A stretch of 64,000 bases of DNA from Pyruvatibacter sp. HU-CL02332 (GTDB taxonomy: Bacteria > Pseudomonadota > Alphaproteobacteria > CGMCC-115125). This document shows, in pieces, positions 51,302 through 60,279 of the stretch. The notes beneath the pieces are model-generated. The model searched no databases. It worked only from the letters and a program-made list of their open reading frames with translations, and was not told the DNA's origin. The DNA is taken from assembly GCF_040362765.1 (NCBI RefSeq), contig NZ_BAABWK010000002.1, positions 744,001 to 808,000 of the forward strand, written 5' to 3'. A program made the position numbers and the translations under genes. The stretch's first letter is position 1; every line of letters starts with the position of its first letter.

Positions 51302-53953
51302 ATGCCCCCTGCCCCGTCACCAATCCATCTTGCTGACTATGCGCCGCCGCCGTGGCTGGTGGACACGGTCGCACTTGACGTTCAGCTGGCGCCGACAGCT
51401 ACACGCGTAACAGCAACAACAAAGCTGAAGCCAAATCCGGAAGCGGCCGCCACCACCTCCATAGAGCTGGACGGCGAGCGGATGCAGCTCATTTCTGTTT
51501 CACTCGACGGCCACCTGCTTGGCACTGATGCCTACACTATTTCTGATTCAAAGCTGACGCTTCATGATGTGACGGCGGAGCCGCATGAGCTTGTCATCGA
51601 GTCCGAGTGTGACCCACAGGCGAACACGTCCCTTACGGGGCTTTACAGATCCAGTGGAGTTTACTGCACACAGTGTGAGGCAGAGGGCTTTCGACGCATC
51701 ACCTATTTTCCTGATCGTCCAGATGTATTGGCTATCTATACGGTTCGTCTGGAAGCAGACAAAACCGACTGCCCCATCCTGTTGGCTAACGGCAACCAGG
51801 TTGCGCAAGGCGACCTGGCGGACGGCCGACACTTTGCGGAGTGGCACGATCCCCATCCCAAACCTGCCTACCTGTTCGCCATGGTCGCCGGCGATCTTGA
51901 TTGCGTGTCCGACAGGTTCACGACAATGTCGGGACGTGATGTCTCACTGGGCATCTACGTAGAGCATGGCAAAGCCGACCGCACGGCCTACGCGATGGAT
52001 TCCCTCAAGCGGTCCATGACATGGGATGAAGCGGCGTTCGGTCGGGAATATGACCTTGATGTCTTCAACATCGTTGCTGTCTCGGACTTCAATATGGGGG
52101 CAATGGAAAACAAGGGCCTCAATGTCTTCAACGACAAATACATTCTGGTGCGCCCGGACACAGCAACTGACGCGGACTATGCCAATGTCGAGGCCATTAT
52201 CGCGCACGAGTACTTCCACAACTGGAGCGGCAACCGCGTCACATGTCGTGACTGGTTCCAGCTCTGCCTGAAGGAAGGTCTCACGGTTTTCCGTGACCAG
52301 GAGTTTTCCAGCGACATGCGTTCGCGGCCGGTAAAGCGTATTGCAGACGTCAAAACGCTTCGGGCGCACCAATACCCGGAGGACGCAGGCCCGTTGGCTC
52401 ACCCGGTGCGGCCATCGAGCTACATCGAGATCAACAACTTCTATACAGCGACCGTGTATGAAAAAGGCGCTGAAGTCGTCCGCATGTTGAAGACGCTCAT
52501 CGGCCCCGACGCCTTCAGAGACGGCATGGACGCGTATTTTGAGAATAATGACGGGCGTGCTGCGACAGTCGAAGACTTTATATCTGCGATGGAAGATGCC
52601 TCTGGTCGTGATCTCTCACAATTCAAGCGGTGGTATGATCAGGCAGGTACCCCCGAACTGGTTGTGTCGGGAAAGTATTCACCGATTGATGAAACCTTCG
52701 ACCTGACTGTTGCCCAATCGACCGCACCAACACCAGGCCAGAGTGCCAAAGCCCCACTGCACATTCCTCTTGCCATGGGGCTGATCGGCAAGGACGGCAC
52801 AAGCTTGCCTCTGCATCTTTCCAACACAGAGACGGACGGCGACGCGCAAACCCAAACCGTTGTTGAACTGACAGGGTACGAACAGACGTTCACCTTTGAA
52901 AAGGTCACATCGCCGCCGGTCCTTTCCGTCCTTCGTGGATTCTCGGCGCCAGTAAAACTCACCACAAATGGTGGAGACAAAGACTGGCTGTTCCGCATGG
53001 CCCATGACCCGGACCCCTGCGCACGCTGGGAAGCTGGTCAGACCTATGCCCGTGAACTTCTGGTCAACGTCACACGTGCCATGAGAGCCGGAGACAAACC
53101 AAGGCGTGGCACCCGATATGCAGATGCACTAAGGCATGTGTTGGAGGATGACAGCCTGGAGCCCGCATTCGCGGCCATGATGCTTGACCTCCCGGGCGAG
53201 GCGGAGCTGGCACAGCATATCGGTCAAAATGTAGATGCCGACGCTGTGCACAATGCACGTAAGCACCTTCAGTCAGCAGTTGCAGACCAACTTGGCGATC
53301 TCTTGCTGGATCGATACTCACAGCTTCAGTCCAATGCAGCTTACAGCCCTGATGCAGAGCAAGCAGGCCGGCGGGCCTTGAAGAACGCATGCCTTCGACT
53401 CTACGCCGGGCTTGGCAATGAGAACGCTGCACGGATAGCGGCCGTACAGTTTTCCTCCGCCAACAACATGACTGATATGGAAGCGGCACTGGCAACACTC
53501 ACGCACATGCAACGTGAGGAACGTCAGGTTGCCTTTGACGCGTTTTACGAACGCGCAGCCGGTGACCCTCTTCTGCTTGATAAGTGGTTTTCACTGCAGG
53601 CCATGTCTTCTCGGGCGGACACCCGCCAAGCCGTGGAAGCCTTGATGGACCATTCAGACTTCTCCATGAAACGGCCGAACACCGTCAGATCCCTGATCGG
53701 CGTGTTTGCTGGATCAAATCCCGTCCGTTTCCATGCGGCTGACGGCAGCGGCTATCGTCTGCTCACACAGGTTGTCCGTGATCTTGATCCAATCAACCCG
53801 CAGGTCGCAGCCCGCCTGCTGGGCACACTCAAGAGTTGGCGCGTCTACGATGACGCCCGCAAATCCGAGGCAGTGCGCTGCGTAAGTGATTTGCTGGATG
53901 GCGAAAAACTGTCAGAAGACGTCTATGAGATAGCGACCCGCATGATTGCATAG
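51302..53953 (+). CDS. pepN: Aminopeptidase N (M1 family)
   Basis: A zinc aminopeptidase of about 884 aa that removes N-terminal residues from peptides. GAMENKGLNVFN binds the substrate N-terminus; the zinc site is HEYFHNWSGNRVT (His302, Glu303, His306) with Glu325 in CLKEGLTVF. The four M1 domains and the length match PepN of Proteobacteria. The start is uncertain: ATG at 51302 is conservative, but a TTG at 51269 after GGAAA gives eleven more residues. It is followed by the PAS kinase gene after 239 bp. Confidence 0.93.
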   Translation: MPPAPSPIHLADYAPPPWLVDTVALDVQLAPTATRVTATTKLKPNPEAAATTSIELDGERMQLISVSLDGHLLGTDAYTISDSKLTLHDVTAEPHELVIESECDPQANTSLTGLYRSSGVYCTQCEAEGFRRITYFPDRPDVLAIYTVRLEADKTDCPILLANGNQVAQGDLADGRHFAEWHDPHPKPAYLFAMVAGDLDCVSDRFTTMSGRDVSLGIYVEHGKADRTAYAMDSLKRSMTWDEAAFGREYDLDVFNIVAVSDFNMGAMENKGLNVFNDKYILVRPDTATDADYANVEAIIAHEYFHNWSGNRVTCRDWFQLCLKEGLTVFRDQEFSSDMRSRPVKRIADVKTLRAHQYPEDAGPLAHPVRPSSYIEINNFYTATVYEKGAEVVRMLKTLIGPDAFRDGMDAYFENNDGRAATVEDFISAMEDASGRDLSQFKRWYDQAGTPELVVSGKYSPIDETFDLTVAQSTAPTPGQSAKAPLHIPLAMGLIGKDGTSLPLHLSNTETDGDAQTQTVVELTGYEQTFTFEKVTSPPVLSVLRGFSAPVKLTTNGGDKDWLFRMAHDPDPCARWEAGQTYARELLVNVTRAMRAGDKPRRGTRYADALRHVLEDDSLEPAFAAMMLDLPGEAELAQHIGQNVDADAVHNARKHLQSAVADQLGDLLLDRYSQLQSNAAYSPDAEQAGRRALKNACLRLYAGLGNENAARIAAVQFSSANNMTDMEAALATLTHMQREERQVAFDAFYERAAGDPLLLDKWFSLQAMSSRADTRQAVEALMDHSDFSMKRPNTVRSLIGVFAGSNPVRFHAADGSGYRLLTQVVRDLDPINPQVAARLLGTLKSWRVYDDARKSEAVRCVSDLLDGEKLSEDVYEIATRMIA

Positions 53954-54192
53954 TGGCTAATCGCGAGTCGGAAGACATGAAATGCACTGTGTGGAATTCG
54001 CGTGTGGCGAATCGTGAGTCTCAACTGCCACACAATTCAGCCCCTTAACGAAAAGTTAACGCGGCCCTGTCGCCCGTTGTGGACAGCCGGACTCCACACT
54101 GCGAATCATCAGTAACGATTCGCATTGTGGGGTGGGCTGAATTCAGCCTGCGGGGACTGTTTCAGTTCCCATGCGCGGGGAGCACAGGGACG

Positions 54193-56430
54193 ATGAGCGA
54201 AGCGCGGTTTACCGGACCAATCTCAACATCTGCCGGTCCGATGGCGCCCATACAGCAGAGCCTTAGTAGTCGCATTGCCCGTTGGGGCGCAGGCGTATTC
54301 TCATCCCGCGATCAAAGGACAGATGCTGCCCAGCGGCCCAATGCTGATGAGAGCCGTGCACGTCTTTGGGCCCTGTTGTTTTCCGCAATCGTGCTCGTTG
54401 CCTTTAACGGCATTGCCGCATGGCAACTGCGGGCTGACTATCAGGCAGGCCTTGCGCAGGCGAACAGCCATGCAACCGCTCTTGCAAAGGCATTGGCCGG
54501 TGATGCTTCCATTGGCACTCTTGATACACAATCATTCGACGCTCGTGTTTCGTCCCTTGATCTGCGTCCTGGTGTGATGGTCACACGGGAACCTGCAGGT
54601 ACAACACCAACACCTGGTACGTCGGCAGGCATAGAGGCGCGGTCTGTCGTCACCGGCAACATCCAGCAAGTCTCTGTCTTCATCCCTATCCGCTCCGCAC
54701 TTGCGGACTGGTACGCCACACTGCCGTTTCATCTTGTCCTGATGGCAGGGGCATCCTTCTTCATCTGCGTTCTTGGGGGCGGTATGGTCCGCCAGATCGA
54801 ACGCAAGACCGCCGCCGACATCGCTCTCAAAGACAGTGAGCAGCGGTTTGAACTTGCCTTTGCGGGCGCACGTTGCGGCATCTGGGACTGGGACCTGACC
54901 GCGGGCCGGCTGTATTGGTCCGCGCCGATGTTCGCGCTTCTTGGAGAACAGCCTCGCGCGGCACGTCTGAGCCCGGACCAGGTCATGAACTATGTGCACC
55001 CGGAAGATCGTCATATTCTCCAGGAGGTCGAAGACAGTGTGCGCCGCGGCACACTTGGCTATGACACGACATTCCGTTTGCGTCACTCGTCCGGTGACTG
55101 GGTTTGGGTTCGCGCCAAAGGCCAGATCTGGCGTGGACTGACCGCGAACACACAGCGCCTTGTCGGCATTGCAATCGACATCACTGAGCAAAAGCAGGCC
55201 GAAGCCCGTGAGCGTATGGCCAACGCCCGCCTACGGGACGCGGTCGAAAGTATTTCAGAAGCGTTTTCGCTTTGGGATGGCAAGGGTCGCCTCGTACTGG
55301 CGAACGAAAAGTTCCGTGCCTTCCACAACATCAACAGGGATGCCGTTCCTGCTGGCACCACAGCCCGTGACCTTGACTTGCGTAGCGCTGAGGGTGAGCT
55401 GCTGCTGCCAGGACGCATGGCGGATGCGACTGATCCCGAAAACCTGGAAGTAAAACTGCCGGGTGGTCGTTGGCTGCACCTGAGCGAACGGCGCATGCGT
55501 GATGGTGGCATTGTGTCCGTAGGTACAGACATTACGGCCCTGAAGCATCAAGAGGCAGAGCTCATTCGCAAAGGCGAAGTCCTCTCTGAAACGGTGACGG
55601 ACCTTGAGGGATCCCGCCGCACGCTTCAGGCGCAGGCAAGCCAACTCGTGCAGCTGGCCGAAAAATACGCGGGCGCAAAAGCCAAAGCGGAATCTGCCAA
55701 CCGGTCAAAGTCGGAATTCCTGGCCAATATGAGCCACGAACTGCGCACACCGCTCAATGCGATCATCGGCTTTTCCGAAATCATGCGGAAGCAGATGTTC
55801 GGGCCACTTGGTGCTGATAAGTACGAAGACTACGCCGCCGACATCCATGCCAGCGGGCAGCACCTGCTGGAGGTCATCAATGACATTCTGGATATGTCCA
55901 AAATCGAGGCCGGAAAGCACAAACTTGACCTTGCAGACGTCGCCCTTGCTGACGTCTTTGAAGAAACAATGCATATGGTGTCCGGACGGGCGGACGACGC
56001 GCGGGTCACGCTACTGGCGGACGCTGGAAATGTGCCTGTAATCCATGCGGACAAACGTGCCATCAAGCAGGTGTTGTTGAACCTTGTGAGCAATGGCATC
56101 AAGTTTACGCCTGCTGGAGGCACGGTCAGCATTGATGCCGAGCACGATGAAGAAAAGGGCCATGTCTCCATCAATGTTGTGGATACCGGCATTGGCATTG
56201 ATGCGGCTGACCTTGCCAATCTTGGCCGACCTTTCGAACAGGTCGAAAGCAACTACCTAAAAACGCATGAAGGAACAGGCTTGGGCCTGGCGCTGTCGCG
56301 TTCGCTGGTAGAGCTACATGGCGGCACTTTCTCAATGGAAAGTGCCCCTAATGAAGGCACTTGTGTGACTGTCACGCTACCGCTTGTTGCGGCGGTAAAA
56401 GAAGCCGTCGCTGAAAACGCCCAGTCCTAA
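54193..56430 (+). CDS. PAS-domain sensor histidine kinase, PdhS/PleC-like core
   Basis: About 745 aa from the ATG at 54193 (GGGA upstream); a GTG at 54079 is also open. Order: one membrane span near residue 60, a short periplasmic loop, a second span near 185, a PAS domain with FELAFAGARCGIWDWDLTAGRLYW and a PAC motif FRLRHSSGDWVWVRAKG, a second PAS with EAFSLWDGKGRLVLANEKF, a coiled coil, HisKA FLANMSHELRTPLNAIIGFS, and the ATPase NLVSNGIKF, VDTGIGID and GTGLGLALS. The GFSEIMRKQMFGPLG insertion and DILDMSKIEAGKHKL resemble PleC/DivJ/PdhS kinases, as in the kinase at 27638. No cognate regulator is adjacent. Confidence 0.92.
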   Translation: MSEARFTGPISTSAGPMAPIQQSLSSRIARWGAGVFSSRDQRTDAAQRPNADESRARLWALLFSAIVLVAFNGIAAWQLRADYQAGLAQANSHATALAKALAGDASIGTLDTQSFDARVSSLDLRPGVMVTREPAGTTPTPGTSAGIEARSVVTGNIQQVSVFIPIRSALADWYATLPFHLVLMAGASFFICVLGGGMVRQIERKTAADIALKDSEQRFELAFAGARCGIWDWDLTAGRLYWSAPMFALLGEQPRAARLSPDQVMNYVHPEDRHILQEVEDSVRRGTLGYDTTFRLRHSSGDWVWVRAKGQIWRGLTANTQRLVGIAIDITEQKQAEARERMANARLRDAVESISEAFSLWDGKGRLVLANEKFRAFHNINRDAVPAGTTARDLDLRSAEGELLLPGRMADATDPENLEVKLPGGRWLHLSERRMRDGGIVSVGTDITALKHQEAELIRKGEVLSETVTDLEGSRRTLQAQASQLVQLAEKYAGAKAKAESANRSKSEFLANMSHELRTPLNAIIGFSEIMRKQMFGPLGADKYEDYAADIHASGQHLLEVINDILDMSKIEAGKHKLDLADVALADVFEETMHMVSGRADDARVTLLADAGNVPVIHADKRAIKQVLLNLVSNGIKFTPAGGTVSIDAEHDEEKGHVSINVVDTGIGIDAADLANLGRPFEQVESNYLKTHEGTGLGLALSRSLVELHGGTFSMESAPNEGTCVTVTLPLVAAVKEAVAENAQS

Positions 56431-56433
56431 CAA

Positions 56434-56955
56434 TTAGCGATCTGGTTTCTCGCCCATGGACCTGTCTGCCCCCCCGCCAGGCCGGCGTCCAGGTCGCATC
56501 TGCTCCAGCGCGTCTGCGAGTTTGAGGCGTTGCTCATACGTCAGATTGCCAAACACTGTTGCCAATGGCTCCTGAAATGAAGTTGCGAGTTCCGAATGGG
56601 CTTTGCGCACATTGCCCAGAGCATCTGTCAGGGCCTGCGGGTCATAAGGGTCAGCCCGCAGGGCGGCTACTACACGCAGATGATTTGCCCGCACGGCTCT
56701 GAACTTCTCACGGAGGTCAGGGACACTCCTGCGGATCTCACGCTGAACGCGACGACCATCTACTGGACCGAGTGCTTCCACGAACATGCGTGGATTGGGA
56801 ATCATTGCAGCGCCTGAGCCGCCCTTGGGCGGGCCGTCCCGGAAAGCGGGCCCGCCAATCAAGATCCCGGCGAAAAACAGGTTGATGGCCAGCGAGGCAA
56901 AGAGGGTTGCCTTTACCCAACGGCCCACTGCTTTGGGGTCTGTCTTATCCGTCAT
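56434..56955 (-). CDS. Periplasmic heavy-metal sensor-like protein (Metal_resist family)
   Basis: About 173 aa from the ATG at 56955, preceded by GGGGAATGGG and overlapping the anti-sigma gene by 11 bp. One N-terminal membrane span (ATLFASLAINLFFAGILIGG) anchors a periplasmic helical domain resembling CpxP/Spy/ZraP-type proteins: RREIRR-type helices such as QREIRRSVPDLREKFRAVR and a C-terminal LTYEQRLKLADALEQMRPG that matches the LTPEQR-type repeat. It is the third gene of the sigma factor operon. It may sense metal or envelope stress; this is inference. Confidence 0.82.
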   Translation of the reverse strand: MTDKTDPKAVGRWVKATLFASLAINLFFAGILIGGPAFRDGPPKGGSGAAMIPNPRMFVEALGPVDGRRVQREIRRSVPDLREKFRAVRANHLRVVAALRADPYDPQALTDALGNVRKAHSELATSFQEPLATVFGNLTYEQRLKLADALEQMRPGRRPGGGADRSMGEKPDR

Positions 56956-57454
56956 TTTCCCATTCCCCAAATCCAATGGAGTCACCATAGATCAAGGACA
57001 GTGCATCACCATCCGTCGTTTCCAACAAAACATAATCAGCTCCACCAGCATCAGCCGTCAGCGGCACCAGACCTTGTGCGCCCGCCCAAATTCCAACCGC
57101 CAGTGAAGCAGCAAACCCAACTGCCGGCTGCCAGACCGGCATGCCTGGCCAGAGCTGAGTTACGGCGTCCCAGAAGCGCTGTGGGGTACCGGCCTGCACT
57201 GGAGTAGACGCCGTGCCAGGCAGATCGCGGTCAGCAGCACTGGCCAGGACAGCTTCAACCAGAGAAGTCGGAACAGTGGGCTGCGGTGCAAGTGCAAGCA
57301 CGCCATCAAGCGCTTCGGCTTGCTGCTGATAGGCTGCCAGTGATGGCGTATCACCAATCAGCGCCAGCGCGGCACTGCGTTCTGCTGCTGGCCACCGATG
57401 GGATGATGCACCATAAGCATCAATAATTGTCTTTACCCGTTCAGGCGTCATCAC
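56945..57454 (-). CDS. Putative membrane anti-sigma factor
   Basis: A 169-aa protein starting within the stop codon of the ECF sigma gene (ATGA). The N-terminal part, PERVKTIIDAYGASSHRWPAAERSAAL, looks like a short helical domain, and one membrane span lies at about 110-130 (PAVGFAASLAVGIWAGAQG), followed by a short acidic periplasmic tail. No zinc-binding HxxxCxxC motif of ZAS anti-sigma factors is present. Position and single-span layout support an anti-sigma role, but sequence alone does not prove it. Confidence 0.72.
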   Translation of the reverse strand: MMTPERVKTIIDAYGASSHRWPAAERSAALALIGDTPSLAAYQQQAEALDGVLALAPQPTVPTSLVEAVLASAADRDLPGTASTPVQAGTPQRFWDAVTQLWPGMPVWQPAVGFAASLAVGIWAGAQGLVPLTADAGGADYVLLETTDGDALSLIYGDSIGFGEWENDG

Positions 57455-58008
57455 ACATCTCCCAACAGTTCCTCTCTTTGGTCGAGGAGAGCCGCTTTCA
57501 GGCTTCGTCGACCCCGAGCAAGTAAAGACTCAAGCGCATCCACGCTAACATCCATGATGCTTGCCGCATCGATATTGCTCATTTCATCGAAGTGCACGAG
57601 CTGGATCGCAGCTCTCTGGCGATCCGGCAAAGCCGACATTGCTATTTCGACCTGCACAGACCTGTCGCGCACGGCAATTGTCTCAACCGCGCTTGGGGCC
57701 TCATCAATCGTCTCCGGCGCGTCTTCCAGCGGCAGTGACGTGCCATGACCCTTCTTACGAAGTCTGTCGTAACAAAGGTTCATGACAATCCGAATGACCC
57801 AGGTGCGCAGTCTTGCGCCTTTGGGAACCCAAGTACCGACGTTCTTCCAGACACGCAGGAATGTCTCCTGCGTCACTTCGTCGGCGTCTGCGTCGTTGCG
57901 CAACATACGCCGTGCCGTTGCATGTATCTGCGGTAGAAACTCGTTGACCGCTTCGCGCATTGCTGCCGCTTCACCGGACGCAATTCGTCTGGCAAAATCT
58001 TGATCCAT
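57451..58008 (-). CDS. ECF-type RNA polymerase sigma factor
   Basis: About 185 aa from the ATG at 58008, the normal ECF length. Region 2 is IHATARRMLRNDADADEVTQETFLRVWKN, with the typical DEVTQETFLRVW core-binding and -10 recognition segment, followed by RLRTWVIRIVMNLCYDRLRK. Region 4 is ALPDRQRAAIQLVHFDEMSNIDAASIMDVSVDALESLLARGRRSLK-like HTH. The frame is open up to 58215, which would add 69 residues with no family match and run over a strong hairpin, so I prefer 58008. It is the first of the three coupled genes sigma, anti-sigma and metal-sensor protein. Confidence 0.92.
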   Translation of the reverse strand: MDQDFARRIASGEAAAMREAVNEFLPQIHATARRMLRNDADADEVTQETFLRVWKNVGTWVPKGARLRTWVIRIVMNLCYDRLRKKGHGTSLPLEDAPETIDEAPSAVETIAVRDRSVQVEIAMSALPDRQRAAIQLVHFDEMSNIDAASIMDVSVDALESLLARGRRSLKAALLDQREELLGDV

Positions 58009-58175
58009 CTCAGCAAGGCTCTCAGCTTGATCCTGCGATTGCAGCTGCGCCTGTCTATTTTTTGGCGGTGCCGCCAAATGGTCCCCCTGGTATCCGTGTC
58101 TTGGAAGCGGTCTAGCGTAGGCTAGCCCTGTTGGCGGAAGAGTCCAGTTGCCATCAATGGAACTGGCGAGTGGCG

Positions 58176-58214
58176 TGGCACGGACCACATCGAGATATTC
58201 CGTGGTCCGTGCCA
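58176..58214. repeat. 13-bp perfect inverted repeat between sigma and EF-hand genes
   Basis: TGGCACGGACCAC at 58176-58188 is matched by GTGGTCCGTGCCA at 58202-58214, with a 13-base loop. It lies between the EF-hand gene stop (58221) and the sigma factor gene, both on the minus strand. It could be a terminator without T run, a processing site or an operator. If the sigma gene started at 58215, this hairpin would encode its first residues. Confidence 0.7.
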
Positions 58215-58220
58215 TTGTCG

Positions 58221-58808
58221 CTAGTTGGCCCGTTCCGCTTTGCGAGCTTCCCGCATTGCTTCACGCGCAGCCTGCATTTCTTCCTTGGTAACTTCACCAT
58301 TTCCATCTGCATCCGCCTGACCGAACATCTTTTCGGTCATGTGAGCCAGGAATTCAGGTTTGGACACATCGCCACTGCCATCCGCATCGATGGATGCAAA
58401 GCGCTCTGCTTTGCGCTCGGCGCGCTTCTGAGAACGCTGTTCGGAAGCTGACGTCATTTCGTCAAGGGTCACGGCTCCGCTCTTGTCTGCATCAAGACGG
58501 GCAAACCGTGCCTCGATACGTTCGGAGCGCTCTTCTGCCGTCATGTCCCCATGACCATGGCCGTGCCGGCCTTTGCCGCCTTTTCCACGCATAGACGAAA
58601 CTTCATCACTGCTAAGCGAGCCGGACTCATCCTTGTCCATACGGTCAAAGCGCTTGCCGGCCATCGCCTTTGCTTCTTCAAGCGAGATGGCGCCGTTGCC
58701 ATCCGTATCAGCCTTCTTGAAGTACCCGCCGCCAGGCGCTGCAACTGCAATACCTGCGCCAAGGGCCACTGTCAGTGCGGCAATCGTAAGTGTCTTCTTC
58801 ATCATCAT
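58221..58808 (-). CDS. Secreted EF-hand calcium-binding protein
   Basis: About 195 aa from the ATG at 58808 (three Met in a row). The N-terminus KKTLTIAALTVALGAGIAVAAPG is a signal peptide with an AxA cleavage site. Five EF-hand loops are visible: DTDGNGAISLEE, DKDESGSLSSDE, DADKSGAVTLDE, DADGSGDVSKPE and DADGNGEVTKEE. A His/Gly-rich insertion (GRHGHGHGD) sits between the second and third. It probably binds calcium in the periplasm. It lies just upstream of the sigma factor operon on the same strand and may be part of the same stress response. Confidence 0.9.
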   Translation of the reverse strand: MMMKKTLTIAALTVALGAGIAVAAPGGGYFKKADTDGNGAISLEEAKAMAGKRFDRMDKDESGSLSSDEVSSMRGKGGKGRHGHGHGDMTAEERSERIEARFARLDADKSGAVTLDEMTSASEQRSQKRAERKAERFASIDADGSGDVSKPEFLAHMTEKMFGQADADGNGEVTKEEMQAAREAMREARKAERAN

Positions 58809-59103
58809 ATCGTTCCTTCGATACTTTGGGTTGTGATGCCCCACATGCCCATTTTTGTGAGCACCTCCGGCACAGCGCGCCACATGCCACAGGGGGCCAT
58901 GACAAGACGCAGACGCGCTGCACCGGTTCAAAGACGCTGCAAGTGGCGGTTTGAGGGATGCCGACCGACCGGGGGCGTTCAGGGAACGCTTTACCAGCGG
59001 CATGCTTGCAGACACCTTCTGTTGGTGTTCACAAGGTCAAACGGCCACGGCCCACAAATCCGTCGAAGGACGGGAACAAAAAGAAATGGATGAAATCGGC
59101 TGA

Positions 59104-60279
59104 TTACTGCGCTTCGGGTGGTGTTCGGCGCGCGTTGGGACAGGTGTAAAACGGCCGAGATGCAATTTTGACGGAGATTTTCTGACCGTTATGTCCCCGC
59201 ATGCTGATCTCACCTGCGGAGCCCAGAATGTCCGCACGAAGGTCTGCAAGGCCAATCTGTTTCTTACATGATGGCGACCATGCAAGGCTTGCTACCTCGC
59301 CAACGATTCCCGCCGACGTAGAGATCAACCGGCCGTCTGGTTGCAGGTCGCCCTCAACCTCAATTCCAACAATTGCTCTTTTTGCACCATTTTCACGTTG
59401 CTGCATGAGAGCATTCTTGCCGGTGAAGTGTCCCCCTGAAAACTCAAGCAACGCGCCCAGTCCCACTTCGAAGGCTGAACGGCGATCGACTAGCGATGCC
59501 GTCAATGCCGACTCATAATCATGATTGGCACGAGGGTGCCCTGCCTCAAGCTGCGCCAGGTGACGCGCGTGCTGACCGGCAAAGACGGGTCTGAAAAGCT
59601 CTGCTCCCAGGCGCACCCGATCAAAGACAAACAGGGCATCGTCAACGTCACATCGAATTTCGTACCCCAGTCCGCCGGTAGCCGAAATTCGGGCAACCGT
59701 GACTTTTGCTGTTCCAACCTTGAGAGCCCGCACAGCCCCAGGTCTAAGCGCCTCGATTCCGCCCATTCCAGCTGCCAGCAATGCGGCGCAGGATGAAGGG
59801 CCATCGAGAGCAAATGTGGAAGTTGTCTCCGATACATCCTGAACAATGCAATCAAAACCACGCGTGGAAATCTTCAACCAATCCAGGCACCGAACGGGAA
59901 GTGTGAGAAGCCAATGCGATTGAGCTGATCGGATGACAACGCCGTCAGCGACCAGACCGCCTTCGTCATCACTAATGGCAACGCGGCGACACTTTCCAAT
60001 GCCCACATCTCCGCCACATCCGCCCGCTAGCCGGTTGAGATACTCACAAACATCTAGACCGGACAATTGATAGGTAACGAGTCCATTCAGATCCGCCAGA
60101 GCGCACGCGTTGCGCAAGGCTGCGTGCTCACCCTCCAGATAGTCGTACACAGACGGCACGGTCCACCCAAGCACCTGCGTCCATTGATTGGTTCGATTGA
60201 ACTGCGCCGTCCGTGCGTGAAGAGGCGTTGGTCGGACAGCCAGATCCCAGCTTTGGGTTTCTGTGGGGGACTTGCTCAT
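59104..60279 (-). CDS. GcvT-like aminomethyltransferase family protein
   Basis: A 391-aa member of the T-protein family, which bind folate and handle one-carbon units from methylated amines. PLHARTAQFNRTNQWTQV, SVYDYLEGEHAALRNACALADLNGL, FALDGPSSCAALL, ISATGGLGYEIRC and QLEAGHPRANHDYESALTASL match the glycine-cleavage T-protein and the T-like domains of dimethylglycine/sarcosine dehydrogenases. It starts in the stop of the upstream FAD oxidoreductase gene (4-bp overlap). No GcvH, GcvP or sarcosine oxidase subunits are present, so it likely serves a different methylated compound. Confidence 0.87.
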   Translation of the reverse strand: MSKSPTETQSWDLAVRPTPLHARTAQFNRTNQWTQVLGWTVPSVYDYLEGEHAALRNACALADLNGLVTYQLSGLDVCEYLNRLAGGCGGDVGIGKCRRVAISDDEGGLVADGVVIRSAQSHWLLTLPVRCLDWLKISTRGFDCIVQDVSETTSTFALDGPSSCAALLAAGMGGIEALRPGAVRALKVGTAKVTVARISATGGLGYEIRCDVDDALFVFDRVRLGAELFRPVFAGQHARHLAQLEAGHPRANHDYESALTASLVDRRSAFEVGLGALLEFSGGHFTGKNALMQQRENGAKRAIVGIEVEGDLQPDGRLISTSAGIVGEVASLAWSPSCKKQIGLADLRADILGSAGEISMRGHNGQKISVKIASRPFYTCPNARRTPPEAQ

